From: Zetaproteobacteria bacterium CG06_land_8_20_14_3_00_59_53
Lineage (GTDB): Bacteria; Pseudomonadota; Zetaproteobacteria; Mariprofundales; Mariprofundaceae
Assembly (NCBI GenBank): GCA_002779605.1
Contig: PEWE01000013.1
Span: 1 to 64,000, forward strand
Reading direction: 5' to 3'
DNA: 64,000 nucleotides
The notes under the pieces were generated by a model, which saw nothing but the letters and a program-made list of their open reading frames with translations, did no database searches and had not been told where the DNA came from. Shown one piece after another: positions 9,229-18,274 of this stretch (the first letter of the stretch is position 1; each line of letters begins with the position of its first letter). The position numbers and the translations under genes were made by a program.

Positions 9229-10335
9229 ATGACATGGAATTGGCAACAGAATGGATGGCCTGCATTCGTTTGGGATGCGGCTCTGCTGACAAGGCTGGAA
9301 GACCGGTTCCTGCATGAATCCGGGTTGCTGCTTGGCGCGTTCACGCATTTCGGCGACACGGACAAGGCGGAAATGAGCGTCGGCATTATCAGCGATGAAG
9401 CGATGCAAAGCGCTCGCATCGAGGGGGAAATGCTGAATCGGGATAGCCTGCAATCCTCTGTCCGTCGCAATTTCGGACTAGCGACCGATGATGCGCGCCA
9501 GGTTCCGGCGGCCGAGAAGGGTATGGCCGAGATGATGACCCTGCTCTACCGGCAGTTTGCCGAACCTCTCAGCCAGGCAACCCTGTTCGACTGGCATGCT
9601 CAATTGATGCTGGGGCGCAGGGATATGTCCGATATCGGATGCTATCGCACCGGTGAGGAACCGATGCAGGTGATTTCCGGCCCACTCCACAAGCCACGCA
9701 TCCATTTTGAAGCACCTCCTGCGGCCAGACTGGAAAGGGAAATGGATGGTTTTATTACATGGTTCAATAACTCGGCCCCCGATGGTGCCGCACCACTACC
9801 CCAACTGACCCGCGCCGGTATCGCTCACCTGTATTTCGTGTCGATTCATCCGTTTGAGGACGGCAACGGCAGGATTGCCCGAGCCCTTGCTGCCAAGGCA
9901 TTGTCGCAGGGCATGCGGCAACCGCTGCTGCTTGCTCTGTCGCAGGTGATTGAATCCGGAAGAAAGACCTATTACGACCAGTTGGAGGTAAATAACAAAG
10001 AGCTGGAAATCACCCCATGGCTGCTGTATTTCGCCGAAACGACGCTCGCCGCCAATGCCTGGTCGCAGCGCCTGTTCGATTTCCTGCTGGCCAAGACCCG
10101 ACTCTTCGACCGGCTACGCGGCAGCGTCAATGCGCGCCAGCAAAAGGCGCTTGAGCGTATGTTCAGGGAAGGACCCGCCGGCTTCCAGGGAGGGCTTTCG
10201 GCGGAGAACTACATTAATCTCACCGGCACCTCGCGGGCTACGGCAACGCGCGATCTGCAGCAGTTAATCGAAATGGGCGCGTTGACGAGGACCGGCGAGC
10301 GCAAAGGCACGCGCTACTGGTTGAATCTGGCTTAG
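9229..10335 (+). CDS. Fic-domain protein with N-terminal inhibitory helix and C-terminal winged helix
   Basis: Predicted AMP-transferase (AMPylator) of 368 residues. An N-terminal DUF4172-like segment (WQQNGWPAFVWD) leads to the inhibitory motif SARIEGE (S-x-x-x-E-G, about residue 64), which in Fic class II proteins blocks ATP binding. The catalytic motif HPFEDGNGRIAR is complete at about residues 205-216. The last 60 residues form a wHTH-like region (INLTGTSRATATRDLQQLIEMGAL). No antitoxin gene is adjacent; autoinhibition is internal. The upstream 220 bp is AT-rich with an 11-bp direct repeat. Host target unknown. Confidence 0.93.
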   Translation: MTWNWQQNGWPAFVWDAALLTRLEDRFLHESGLLLGAFTHFGDTDKAEMSVGIISDEAMQSARIEGEMLNRDSLQSSVRRNFGLATDDARQVPAAEKGMAEMMTLLYRQFAEPLSQATLFDWHAQLMLGRRDMSDIGCYRTGEEPMQVISGPLHKPRIHFEAPPAARLEREMDGFITWFNNSAPDGAAPLPQLTRAGIAHLYFVSIHPFEDGNGRIARALAAKALSQGMRQPLLLALSQVIESGRKTYYDQLEVNNKELEITPWLLYFAETTLAANAWSQRLFDFLLAKTRLFDRLRGSVNARQQKALERMFREGPAGFQGGLSAENYINLTGTSRATATRDLQQLIEMGALTRTGERKGTRYWLNLA

Positions 10336-10381
10336 ACCGGAAAGAAGAAGGGTGGTGTCCTTCACTCGTCCGGGAAGGGCT

Positions 10382-11089
10382 CTACAGGCAGAACTCTCCG
10401 GCGAACACGAAGCTGACCGGGCCTTCGAGACGGACGTCGTCCGGCGTGCCGGATACCGTGACCATACCGCCCGGCATGTGGATGTGCTGCGGGCGCGCAT
10501 GTCCGTCCTGATGCCAGATGGCGACTGCAGTGGCACAGGCACCGCTGCCGCAGGAAGGGGTGCGGCCTGCACCGCGCTCGATGATGTCGACAAAGGCATC
10601 ATCTGCCACCTGACCGCTGACGATCTCCACATTGCGGTCATCCGGAAAGTCCCCGATGGCTTCAAAGAACACCCGATGTGTATTGCCGATATCGATATCG
10701 ACATGCGCGCCCGTGGAGTCCGTCACTCTGGCCTTGCCCATATGCACGCGGACGCCGTTTTCGATGTGTTCGGCGCGCACGATACGATCGCGCAGGCGAA
10801 TGCTGGTTGATTCCGTGCCGCTTTCGCCAAGCAGTAAAGAGCCGATGCAGCGCAGGCCGTTGCCGCAGTTTCCGGCCTCGCTTCCATCATTGTTGAAGAT
10901 TCGCAGCGCGGCATCGCAGCCATCATCGGCAAGCAATACCAGCACCTGATCGCAGCCGATGCCGGTTCGCCTGTCGGCCAGAGAGACCATCAGTTCCGCA
11001 TCCAGTTCGGGCAGTTCGCAGTTGCGTCCGTCGAGGATGACGAAGTCGTTGCCCTGGGCATGCATCTTGCGGAACGGAAGGAATCTCAC
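10382..11089 (-). CDS. dapF: Diaminopimelate epimerase (short form)
   Basis: Interconverts LL- and meso-diaminopimelate for lysine and peptidoglycan. Both catalytic Cys are present, in [12 protein letters not shown] (about residue 76) and [17 protein letters not shown] (about 185), plus substrate-binding Asn residues (GNDF, GNTH). At 235 residues it is about 40 shorter than E. coli DapF, mainly between the two half-domains. The GTG start overlaps the queF stop by 4 bp (GTGA). It is the last gene of the rlmN-to-dapF operon, together with dapE. Confidence 0.93.
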   Translation of the reverse strand: MRFLPFRKMHAQGNDFVILDGRNCELPELDAELMVSLADRRTGIGCDQVLVLLADDGCDAALRIFNNDGSEAGNCGNGLRCIGSLLLGESGTESTSIRLRDRIVRAEHIENGVRVHMGKARVTDSTGAHVDIDIGNTHRVFFEAIGDFPDDRNVEIVSGQVADDAFVDIIERGAGRTPSCGSGACATAVAIWHQDGHARPQHIHMPGGMVTVSGTPDDVRLEGPVSFVFAGEFCL

Positions 11090-11445
11090 GATTTTTTGCC
11101 GTGCTCCACCACCACATTGGTGTAGATACCGCCGCGCACATTGAATTTCGCTTCCAGACGCAGCCAGCGGGGCTTGATGGCCGCGATGATGTCGTCGGCG
11201 ATCATATTGCTCACCTTTTCGTGGAAATGACCTTCATCGCGGAAGCTCCAGTAATACTGCTTCAGGGATTTCAGCTCCACACACAGCGCATCCGGGGTGT
11301 AGTTCAGGGTGATGACGGCGAAGTCCGGCTGGCCGGTTTTCGGGCACAGGCAGGTGAACTCCGGGCACTCGATCTGGATGGTGTAATCCCGCTCGGGGTT
11401 GGGATTCTCAAAGGTTTCCAATTGCTTGCTGGCTGTCAGGGGCAT
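11086..11445 (-). CDS. queF: NADPH-dependent 7-cyano-7-deazaguanine reductase (preQ0 reductase)
   Basis: Reduces preQ0 to preQ1 in queuosine biosynthesis. It is the short, unimodular type (119 residues). The nucleophilic Cys lies in the [17 protein letters not shown] block (about residues 27-43); the catalytic Asp is the D of PDF. The specificity motif [20 protein letters not shown] is intact. The gene overlaps dapE by 10 bp and dapF by 4 bp, indicating translational coupling. Other queuosine genes are not in the window. Confidence 0.97.
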   Translation of the reverse strand: MPLTASKQLETFENPNPERDYTIQIECPEFTCLCPKTGQPDFAVITLNYTPDALCVELKSLKQYYWSFRDEGHFHEKVSNMIADDIIAAIKPRWLRLEAKFNVRGGIYTNVVVEHGKKS

Positions 11446-12587
11446 GTCGTTCCTTCAAAATGGGTGATGATTTCGGTGTAGATGCGGGTCAGTTCATCCA
11501 GTTCGGATACTGCCACACGTTCACCGATCTGGTGAATGGTATCGTTGGTCAGGCCGAGTTCCACCACCGGAATGCCGGCTGCGGCAATAAATCGGCCGTC
11601 GGAGGTGCCACCGCCGGTATCGCGCAGCGTCTGTACACCGTTGACCCGCTTGATGCTGCGCTCGACAAGATCGAGCAGCGCACAGTCCGGTGTATAGAAG
11701 GCTGCGGCCTCGTGGCGGATATCCAGACGCACCGCACCACTGATCGAACAGGCACCTTCGATGCGCTGTTTGATAGCGGCGAAATCCAGCCCGGGGTTGT
11801 AGCGGATGTCGGCAAAGGCCGATGCGCGGCCGGGAATGACATTGCTCGCACCTTCGCCACCCGCAAGATTGGTGAACTGGCAGGTGGTCGGCGGGAAATC
11901 GGCGGCTGGGGTGCCCCAGTCGATATGCAGGATACGATGCAGGGCTTCCACGGCATGATGGATGGCATTGTCGGCATCCTGCGGGTAGGCCGAATGCCCC
12001 TGCTTGCCCTCGACCTGCACATACACATGGACCACCCCGCGCCGGCCGCGCCGGATGGTGTCGCCCACCAGTTTCGAGGAGGAGGGTTCGCCGACCACGG
12101 CGGCATCGGGGATGAGACCCTGCTGCGTGATGTATTCGACCAGACGAATGGTACCGTCCACCGAGTCGCCTTCTTCATCCGAGGTGATCAGCAGTTGCAG
12201 ACCCGGCAGCGGGATGCCGCGGGCGCAACAATCCTCAAGGGCTGCCAGCCAGCAGGCGATACCGCCTTTCATGTCCTGTGCCCCGCGTCCATGCAGCATG
12301 CCGTCCTCGACAACGGCGGCGAACGGCGGATGCGGCCAGCGTTCTGCAGGCCCTGTCGGCACCACATCGGTGTGTCCGGCATAGGCAAGCACGCCCGGTC
12401 TCTCACCGGGACGGCTGTACAGGCTATTGGTCACGCCGCCGGCATCCACCCGGGTGCGGGTGAAGCCGAGCGGGGCAAGCAGGGCTTCGATGTAATCCTG
12501 ACATTCGCCGTCCCCGGGGGTCGGCGAGGGGCGGTGAATCAGTTCGATGGCATGCGTAAGCGCAGCAGACATGGAAGCAGACGACAT
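11436..12587 (-). CDS. dapE: Succinyl-diaminopimelate desuccinylase
   Basis: Di-zinc M20-family hydrolase of the succinylase lysine/DAP pathway. Metal ligands and catalytic residues are visible: GHTDVVP (His and Asp), [10 protein letters not shown] (bridging Asp), TSDEEGDS (catalytic Glu pair), GEPSSS, and the C-terminal NDTIHQIGE His. Length 383 residues is normal. The ATG overlaps the rodZ stop by one base (TGATG). An internal ATG (MSAALTHAI, five codons on) is possible. Pairing with dapF in one operon supports the assignment. Confidence 0.96.
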   Translation of the reverse strand: MSSASMSAALTHAIELIHRPSPTPGDGECQDYIEALLAPLGFTRTRVDAGGVTNSLYSRPGERPGVLAYAGHTDVVPTGPAERWPHPPFAAVVEDGMLHGRGAQDMKGGIACWLAALEDCCARGIPLPGLQLLITSDEEGDSVDGTIRLVEYITQQGLIPDAAVVGEPSSSKLVGDTIRRGRRGVVHVYVQVEGKQGHSAYPQDADNAIHHAVEALHRILHIDWGTPAADFPPTTCQFTNLAGGEGASNVIPGRASAFADIRYNPGLDFAAIKQRIEGACSISGAVRLDIRHEAAAFYTPDCALLDLVERSIKRVNGVQTLRDTGGGTSDGRFIAAAGIPVVELGLTNDTIHQIGERVAVSELDELTRIYTEIITHFEGTTCP

Positions 12588-13651
12588 CAGCGGGCGCTGC
12601 CGCTGTCTGTCGGGGTCAGATGATAGTCATGCAGGACCTTTTCTTTTTCGCCCAGCGTGCCGGCCTCGGCAATGATCCGGTCATCGATGCTGATGCTGAG
12701 CGCCAGCGGATTGCCTGCGGTGAGCAGCAGGTATGCCGCGTCGCTGCTCAATCGCATGCTCTGTCCGCTGCGCAGCAGGGCTTCCTTGACCAGATTGCCG
12801 TCGGGGTCATGCACCTGCAGCCAGACATCTTCACTCACCGCGCTGATCTGATAGCTGTGGCCGCCTCCGGACGCAGTGGCGGATTGATCCGCGTCATGCT
12901 CGATGACGGCGACCACGGATGGTTTGGTTGCCGGGGCCTGTGCGACAGCAGGCGCTGGTGTTTCCTTCGCGGGTGCGACTGCTTCGACAGCCGAAGGGGC
13001 CTGTGGTGCAACAGGCAGGTTTGGATTCATTTCGACCGGTTCGGCCACAGCAGCTTGCGCAGCGGATTCGGCTACCGGCAAGGAGGCCGTGTCCACGGTG
13101 GGCTGAGCGGCATCGGATGGCGTAGTGGAATCAGCTTCAGGCATCGTCTGTGGCAGGGATGTGTCGGGTATACTGTCGGGGCTGGCAAGTTGCAGCGTTC
13201 CGGGTGGCATGGCCGGTTCCTTTTCGCCCTCATCGACGACATTGAACAGGATCAGCAGCAGCACGAAGCACGCGCCTGCTGCGATGGCCCAGGTGCGGTT
13301 CATCGCAATGGGCGGATCGGGCATGGTGAAAGGTTTGGTGAGCTGGTATTCGCCGGTCTTCAGGGCTTCGATATCGCTGCTGATGTCCACACCGAGCAGA
13401 CTGGCATACTGACGCAGGAAGCCCATCACATAGACCTCCTCCGGAAGGGGCGCCCAGTCGCCGGATTCAAGCGCTTCCAGATAGTTGCTGCGAATCCTCA
13501 GGCGTTCGGAGGCTTCGGCGATGCTTATCTCACGCTTCTGGCGGGCCTGCGACAGGCGCTCACCGAGACGCCCCCTCGGATGCTGGGTGGCAACATCAAC
13601 GGGTGCCTCCGGCTGGGTGGTTTGGTGCTTGTCTTCCGGCTTTTTCGTCAT
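12587..13651 (-). CDS. rodZ: RodZ-like cytoskeletal/morphology protein
   Basis: Bitopic inner-membrane protein that anchors MreB in rod-shaped cells. Order: N-terminal helix-turn-helix (RLGERLSQARQKREISIAEASERLRI... starting about residue 27), a single TM helix (TWAIAAGACFVLLLILFNVV, about 118-137), a long Ala/Pro-rich periplasmic linker, and a C-terminal DUF4115 domain (VSEDVWLQVHDPDGNLV onward). It overlaps pilW by 4 bp (ATGA); the rlmN-pilF-rodZ grouping is common in proteobacteria, which supports the call. Confidence 0.92.
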   Translation of the reverse strand: MTKKPEDKHQTTQPEAPVDVATQHPRGRLGERLSQARQKREISIAEASERLRIRSNYLEALESGDWAPLPEEVYVMGFLRQYASLLGVDISSDIEALKTGEYQLTKPFTMPDPPIAMNRTWAIAAGACFVLLLILFNVVDEGEKEPAMPPGTLQLASPDSIPDTSLPQTMPEADSTTPSDAAQPTVDTASLPVAESAAQAAVAEPVEMNPNLPVAPQAPSAVEAVAPAKETPAPAVAQAPATKPSVVAVIEHDADQSATASGGGHSYQISAVSEDVWLQVHDPDGNLVKEALLRSGQSMRLSSDAAYLLLTAGNPLALSISIDDRIIAEAGTLGEKEKVLHDYHLTPTDSGSAR

Positions 13652-14412
13652 CGCTGCATCGCCTTGAGTGCTTCTTCCGCCCAGGCCCGGTCCAGCGGCT
13701 CCTGAGTGATTTTAATGAATTTCTGCAACTGGTTTTTCGCCTCGCCCTCATCCTGCTGCATGGCAAGCAGGCCTTCCAGTGCCTGCCTGTTGGCGGGACT
13801 GTTGCGCAGGATGGTTTCATACATGGCCCTGGCGAACTCCGGCCGGTTATGCTCACGATAGGCCTGAGCCTCTTTCATGAGAGAAACATCCTGCAGGGGA
13901 TTGAGCAAGCGGGCCTGCCGGTAGGCTGCGATGGCATCGTCGAAGCGGTTCTGCATCAACAGGGCATCGCCGAGGTTGATATAGGCAAAGTCGGGGTGCG
14001 GGTAACGCGGGTCTTCAAGGGCTTTGCGGAAGGCGGTTTCGGCTTCCACGGGCTTCTTCATGGTCAGCAGAAGTGCGCCGTAGTTGTTCCAGGTGCGCGC
14101 TGCAGGCTCGATGGCCAGGGCGTGCTTGTAGTAGCTGCTCGACTTCTCCAGATCGCCGCGCACGCGCCATGCATAGCCCAGCGCGTCGAGCACTTCGGCG
14201 TGTCCGGGTCCCAGTTGTTCGGCGATCAGAAGCTCGTCGAAGGCCTTCGGCAAATTGTTCTTTTCCAGAGCATCCAGACCGAGGCGATAATGTGATTCCA
14301 CTTTCTTGACCCGGACCTCAGGGCTGTCCGGTACCGGCCTGTTGCCTGCACAGGCACCGAGCAGAAGGCTTGAGCCCATCAGCATGATCATCAACAAGCG
14401 TGAACTAATCAC
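13648..14412 (-). CDS. pilW: Type IV pilus biogenesis lipoprotein PilW/PilF (TPR)
   Basis: Outer-membrane pilotin-type lipoprotein required for secretin assembly in type IV pili. The lipobox is LLLGAC at about residues 16-21. About six TPR helical pairs follow (for example SHYRLGLDALEKNNLPKAF and WNNYGALLLTMKKPVEAE). The start is GTG at 14412, overlapping the mtnP stop (GTGA). Length 254 is typical. No other pilus gene lies in the window, which is normal because pilW usually travels with rlmN and rodZ. Confidence 0.92.
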   Translation of the reverse strand: MISSRLLMIMLMGSSLLLGACAGNRPVPDSPEVRVKKVESHYRLGLDALEKNNLPKAFDELLIAEQLGPGHAEVLDALGYAWRVRGDLEKSSSYYKHALAIEPAARTWNNYGALLLTMKKPVEAETAFRKALEDPRYPHPDFAYINLGDALLMQNRFDDAIAAYRQARLLNPLQDVSLMKEAQAYREHNRPEFARAMYETILRNSPANRQALEGLLAMQQDEGEAKNQLQKFIKITQEPLDRAWAEEALKAMQR

Positions 14413-15275
14413 AGTAACCTCTCGATCAATGCGTGCACCGGCCTGAGCGCGGCATCATTGTGTCCGGAAACCCCGCCGATGAGCGCCGTGTCCAGTACAT
14501 GCCGGCAGCCGGAATGGCACTCATGCAGCCCTTCGCCTGCGGAAAACAGTGCGGTCAGCATGGCCTTTGCCCTGATGCCGTTGCCGTGCATGACTTCCAG
14601 CAGGCCTTCGACACTCACATCCGCTTCTTCGGCATGCCAGCAATCGTAATCGGTGCTCATGGCGACAGTGGCGTAACAAATCTCCGCCTCTCTCGCCAGT
14701 TTCGCTTCCGGCATATTGGTCATGCCGATCACATCCATGCCCCAACTGCGATACAGCTCGGATTCGGCGCGTGTGGAGAACTGCGGTCCCTGCATGCACA
14801 GATAGGTGCCGCCATCGTGGACCGTGATCCCGCCGGCTGACTTGCAGGCGGAGAGCAGGCGGTTGCGCAGGGCGGCACACACCGGATCGGCCATCGAGGC
14901 ATGGGTCACCAGCGGACCTTCGAAAAAGGTGGAATCGCGACCGTTGGTGCGATCCACGAACTGATCGACGATCACAAAATGCCCCGGCACGATGGCTTCG
15001 CGCAGTGAGCCGACAGCCGATATCGAGATGATCTGCGATACACCGGCCAGCTTCATGGCATAGATGTTGGCGCGGTAATTGATGCGTTGCGGCGGGATGC
15101 TGTGCGTGCGACCGTGTCGCGGCAGGAAAACCACCTCCTGCTCCCCGATGCGGGCCAGCATCAATGCGTCGGAGGGTTTACCCCATGGGGTTTCAAGGCG
15201 CGGTTCGTCGAGGATCTGCATGCCTTCGATGTCATAAAGGCCGCTGCCGCCGATAATGCCGATACGTTGATTCAT
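14409..15275 (-). CDS. mtnP: S-methyl-5'-thioadenosine phosphorylase
   Basis: Phosphorolysis of methylthioadenosine in methionine salvage and polyamine metabolism. The N-terminus RIGIIGGSGLYD, the phosphate-binding FLPRHGRTHSIPP and the base-binding GMTNMPEAKLAREAEICYATVAMSTDYDCW are diagnostic. ATG 15275 is preferred over a longer frame because of GGAGATTG upstream and the standard 288-residue length. Located seven bases after rlmN and overlapping pilW. DYDCW (rather than an inosine-type signature) supports MTA, though related purine phosphorylases share much of this. Confidence 0.92.
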   Translation of the reverse strand: MNQRIGIIGGSGLYDIEGMQILDEPRLETPWGKPSDALMLARIGEQEVVFLPRHGRTHSIPPQRINYRANIYAMKLAGVSQIISISAVGSLREAIVPGHFVIVDQFVDRTNGRDSTFFEGPLVTHASMADPVCAALRNRLLSACKSAGGITVHDGGTYLCMQGPQFSTRAESELYRSWGMDVIGMTNMPEAKLAREAEICYATVAMSTDYDCWHAEEADVSVEGLLEVMHGNGIRAKAMLTALFSAGEGLHECHSGCRHVLDTALIGGVSGHNDAALRPVHALIERLL

Positions 15276-15282
15276 GTGCTGT

Positions 15283-16443
15283 TCAATCTCCTGAAACTGT
15301 GGTGTCTGAGTCGCGACTGTCCGCAGATGCTGCGCGCTGCTCAAGCTGCGATTTCAATTGGCCGCCCAGATGCGATTTCAATTGGCCGCAAGCAGCCATG
15401 ATATCGTCGCCGCGTGACCGCCTTACCGTCGCACGAAGCCCTTTGTTTATCAACAGCCCGGCAAAGCGGTGCATGTGTTGCTGGCTTGTTCCAGTGTACG
15501 GCGAGCCCGGCCAGGCATTGAAATGGATCAGGTTGACGCGTTCGCGTTGCGGATTCACGAAAGCGCACAGCGCATCCAGATCGGCGTCACGGTCATTGAC
15601 GCCTGCGAGCATCACATATTCCAGCGTGATGTGACGCTGTGCCGGCAGGGGATAGGCATCGAGGGCGGCGCGCAACTCTTGCAACGGGTATTTACGGTTG
15701 ATCGGTACCAGTTCGTCGCGCAGCGCATCGGATCCGGCATGCAGCGAGATGGCGAGATTCACCGGTGCGGCTTCCCCCAGACGCATGATCTGCGGAACCA
15801 GTCCGGAGGTGGATACGGTGATTCGGCGGCGCGAGATATTCAGGCCCTGCTCGCCCATCAGCAGGCTCAGGCTGTCGTGCACGCCGTCCTCGTTGGCCAG
15901 TGGCTCGCCCATGCCCATATAGACGATGTGCGTGACATCGGTGTGCAGACCCTCCGGCAGGGGGTCGTTGCGCAGGTCGTCCTTCACGGCCAGCACCTGG
16001 GCGACGATTTCCCCGGCGCTGAGGTTGCCGGAAAAGCGTTGTGTTCCGGTATGGCAGAAAGGGCAGTCGAGCACGCAGCCGAGTTGCGAGGATACGCATA
16101 CGGTGCCGCGTGAGGGCTCCGGAATCAGCACGGTTTCGATATTGCCGCCGCGCTCAAGGCCGAACAGATACTTGCGTGTGCCATCCGTGGACGTCTGCCG
16201 CTCGATCAGGGTCAGAGGCGAGCAGATCAGGCCTTCGTTCAAAGCCTGTTGTAACGCAGCGGGGAGATTGGCCATGCGGGCAGGATCGGTGATGCCTTTG
16301 TTCACCCAGTCGCACACCTGTTTTGCCCTGAATGCGGGCTGGCCGGCGGCTTTCATGAACTGCGTCAGTTCGGCAAGCGACAGGGCAGGAAGTTGCAGGC
16401 GCTGTTTTGGGGTATCGCTGGAACCGGTGGTTTCGACTGACAT
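15283..16443 (-). CDS. rlmN: 23S rRNA (A2503-C2)/tRNA (A37-C2) methyltransferase RlmN
   Basis: Radical-SAM dual-specificity RNA methyltransferase. The CxxxCxxC cluster motif reads CVLDCPFC (about residue 125); GMGEPLAN and the C-terminal catalytic Cys in GDDIMAACGQL are present. The start at 16443 (MSVETTGSSD) gives 386 residues. The last 30 residues contain a short internal duplication (QLKSHLGGQLKSQLEQ), matched by a 19-bp DNA repeat at 15347-15389. It is the first gene of the minus-strand operon running to dapF. Confidence 0.96.
   Translation of the reverse strand: MSVETTGSSDTPKQRLQLPALSLAELTQFMKAAGQPAFRAKQVCDWVNKGITDPARMANLPAALQQALNEGLICSPLTLIERQTSTDGTRKYLFGLERGGNIETVLIPEPSRGTVCVSSQLGCVLDCPFCHTGTQRFSGNLSAGEIVAQVLAVKDDLRNDPLPEGLHTDVTHIVYMGMGEPLANEDGVHDSLSLLMGEQGLNISRRRITVSTSGLVPQIMRLGEAAPVNLAISLHAGSDALRDELVPINRKYPLQELRAALDAYPLPAQRHITLEYVMLAGVNDRDADLDALCAFVNPQRERVNLIHFNAWPGSPYTGTSQQHMHRFAGLLINKGLRATVRRSRGDDIMAACGQLKSHLGGQLKSQLEQRAASADSRDSDTTVSGD
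15347..15389. repeat. 19-bp direct repeat inside the rlmN 3' end
   Basis: TGCGATTTCAATTGGCCGC occurs at 15347-15365 and 15371-15389, period 24 bp, so the duplication adds eight codons in frame (QLKSHLGG/QLKSQLEQ). Looks like a recent slippage duplication. Confidence 0.8.
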
Positions 16444-16518
16444 GGCGGCATTGTACAGCAGCAGGGCCATTCGGGTAGCTTTCACAGCCATGAACAAGAA
16501 CCCTATGGCAGGCCTTGC

Positions 16519-17583
16519 ATGAATCTGGCTTCGGACAAACCGGTTGCAATCGCCGTCGGCGATTTCGACACCATGCTGGACTTCGTTTATACCATGTGGA
16601 GGCTGAAACAGAATCCCGCCTATGCGCACGGCCTGCAGGGCATTCTGCCGTCGGCGGCGGGCATCGATCCCGGCGCTCCCGGTATCCTGATGGGATACGA
16701 TTTCCACCTCACGCCGGACGGCCCGAAGTTGATCGAAATCAATAACAATGCCGGTGGCCTGTATATGGGCGATCATCTGTGGTTACCGCAGCCCGATCTG
16801 CCGTGCTGGGATGATGTGCTGGTGAACCGGCTGTGCGGGATGTTCCCGGAGAACTGGCGGCAGATGGCCATCATGGACGAGGATATCACGCAGCAGTTCA
16901 TGTATCCCGAGATGCAGGCCTATGCGGAGATTCTCGCTATGCAGGGGCGCACGGTGCTGTTGCTCAGCCCGCAGGATATGCATCTTGAAGCCGACGGCTT
17001 GTATGCCGGAGACCTGCGCCTGGATGGTATCTACAACCGGCATACCGATTTTTATCTGGAAAGCCCCGGGTTGCAGCATATGCGCATAGCCTTCGAGCGC
17101 AGGCTTGTGCAACTCAATCCGCATCCGCGCAGCTATGCACTGCTGGGTGATAAAGGCCGCATGGTGGACTGGTGGCGCGACGGCTTCCTGGAAAGCCTGC
17201 TGCCGCCCGATGATATCGCTTTGATTCGCGGCATCGTTCCCGAAACCCGGCGCTTCAGCGATATGCATCCCGATACTGTCTGGGATGAACGCAATCGCTG
17301 GGTATTCAAGCCGGCAGCGCGGCACGGCGGTAAGGGTGTGTTGCTGGGCAAGGGCATCAGCCGCAAGCGTTTTGCCGAACTCGATCCGCTGGACACCGTG
17401 ATGCAACAGTATGTGCCGGCAAGCGAGATAGAACTCAACGGCGCAACCTTCAGGCTGGATATCCGCCTGTTCACGCATGGGCCTGAACTCATCGCACTGG
17501 CCGGTCGCGTCTGGCAGGGACAGATGACCAATTTCCGCGCCGAGGGAAGCGGCTGGGTGATGCTTGAACTTGCCGATTCCTGA
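16519..17583 (+). CDS. ATP-grasp-like protein of unknown function
   Basis: Conserved-looking 354-residue cytoplasmic protein that I cannot name. The C-terminal half has ATP-grasp features: RWVFKPAARHGGKGVLLG (a Gly-rich, Lys-containing ATP loop, about residues 258-275), QQYVPASEIELNG and LDIRLFTHGPELIALAGRVW. An N-terminal GPKLIEINNNAGG resembles the Mg-binding E-x-N signature of the same fold, suggesting a circularly permuted glutathionylspermidine-synthase-like arrangement. It overlaps the next glycosyltransferase-like gene by 20 bp. Divergent from rlmN with 75 bp between starts. It may ligate a peptide or amine in the pathway of its neighbours; that is inference. Confidence 0.6.
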   Translation: MNLASDKPVAIAVGDFDTMLDFVYTMWRLKQNPAYAHGLQGILPSAAGIDPGAPGILMGYDFHLTPDGPKLIEINNNAGGLYMGDHLWLPQPDLPCWDDVLVNRLCGMFPENWRQMAIMDEDITQQFMYPEMQAYAEILAMQGRTVLLLSPQDMHLEADGLYAGDLRLDGIYNRHTDFYLESPGLQHMRIAFERRLVQLNPHPRSYALLGDKGRMVDWWRDGFLESLLPPDDIALIRGIVPETRRFSDMHPDTVWDERNRWVFKPAARHGGKGVLLGKGISRKRFAELDPLDTVMQQYVPASEIELNGATFRLDIRLFTHGPELIALAGRVWQGQMTNFRAEGSGWVMLELADS

Positions 17584-18274
17584 TTCTGCGGCGTCATTAA
17601 AAATCAGTATCATTGTTCCGCTACTCAATGAGGCAGCCGGATTGCCGCATCTGCTCGACGGGCTCAGGCAAAGCGGTGCCGATGAATGTCTGGTCGTGGA
17701 TGGCGGTTCCACCGACGGGAGCCGGGATCTGCTTGCGCAAAGCGGCATCCGCTGGTTGACCTCGCCCGCCGGGCGCGCTGCCCAGATGAATGCGGGAGCG
17801 CAAGCGGCCGGCGGCGATGTCCTGTTGTTCCTGCATGCCGACACAAAGCTCGATGCATCACATATGCAGGCTGTGCGCAGAGTGATGCGCGATCCGCACA
17901 TTGCCGGCGGACGCTTTGATGTAAGCCTGACAGGCAGTCATCCCGCGCTGCGTGTGATTGCATGGTTCATCAACCTGCGTTCGCGCTTTACCCGTATCAG
18001 CACCGGCGATCAGGCTATCTTCGTGCGCCGTGAGGCCTTTGAATCCCTGAAGGGTTTTGCCGGTATCCAGTTGATGGAGGATATCGAGTTCTCCCGCCGC
18101 ATGAAGCGGCAGGGGGGGATCGCCTGTCTGAAGAAAAAAATCCTCACTTCCGGCAGACGCTGGGAGCAGCATGGCATCCTGCGCACCGTGCTGTTGATGT
18201 GGCGTCTTCGCCTGATGTTCTGGTTGGGCGTTTCCCCTGAAAAGCTTGCCGCCTTGTACCGGGAGGCGCGATGA
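17564..18274 (+). CDS. Family 2 glycosyltransferase, rSAM/selenodomain-associated transferase 2 (TIGR04283 type)
   Basis: GT-A fold transferase of 236 residues. The N-terminal ISIIVPLLNEAAGLPHLLDGL, ECLVVDGGSTDGS and FLHADTKL (D-x-D-like) motifs are typical of the TIGR04283 group, often linked to arsenosugar genes. The predicted start is TTG 17564; the neighbouring frames offer no ATG. It has no N-terminal TM. The stop overlaps the next start by 4 bp (ATGA), so the two transferases are translationally coupled. No ArsM or radical-SAM ArsS gene is next to it, so the sugar product is not known. Confidence 0.8.
   Translation: MNLPIPDSAASLKISIIVPLLNEAAGLPHLLDGLRQSGADECLVVDGGSTDGSRDLLAQSGIRWLTSPAGRAAQMNAGAQAAGGDVLLFLHADTKLDASHMQAVRRVMRDPHIAGGRFDVSLTGSHPALRVIAWFINLRSRFTRISTGDQAIFVRREAFESLKGFAGIQLMEDIEFSRRMKRQGGIACLKKKILTSGRRWEQHGILRTVLLMWRLRLMFWLGVSPEKLAALYREAR

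Noticed and set aside
16490-16522. 10-codon upstream ORF before the ATP-grasp-like gene
   Set aside because: ATGA overlap is suggestive but there is no clear ribosome site; may be chance.
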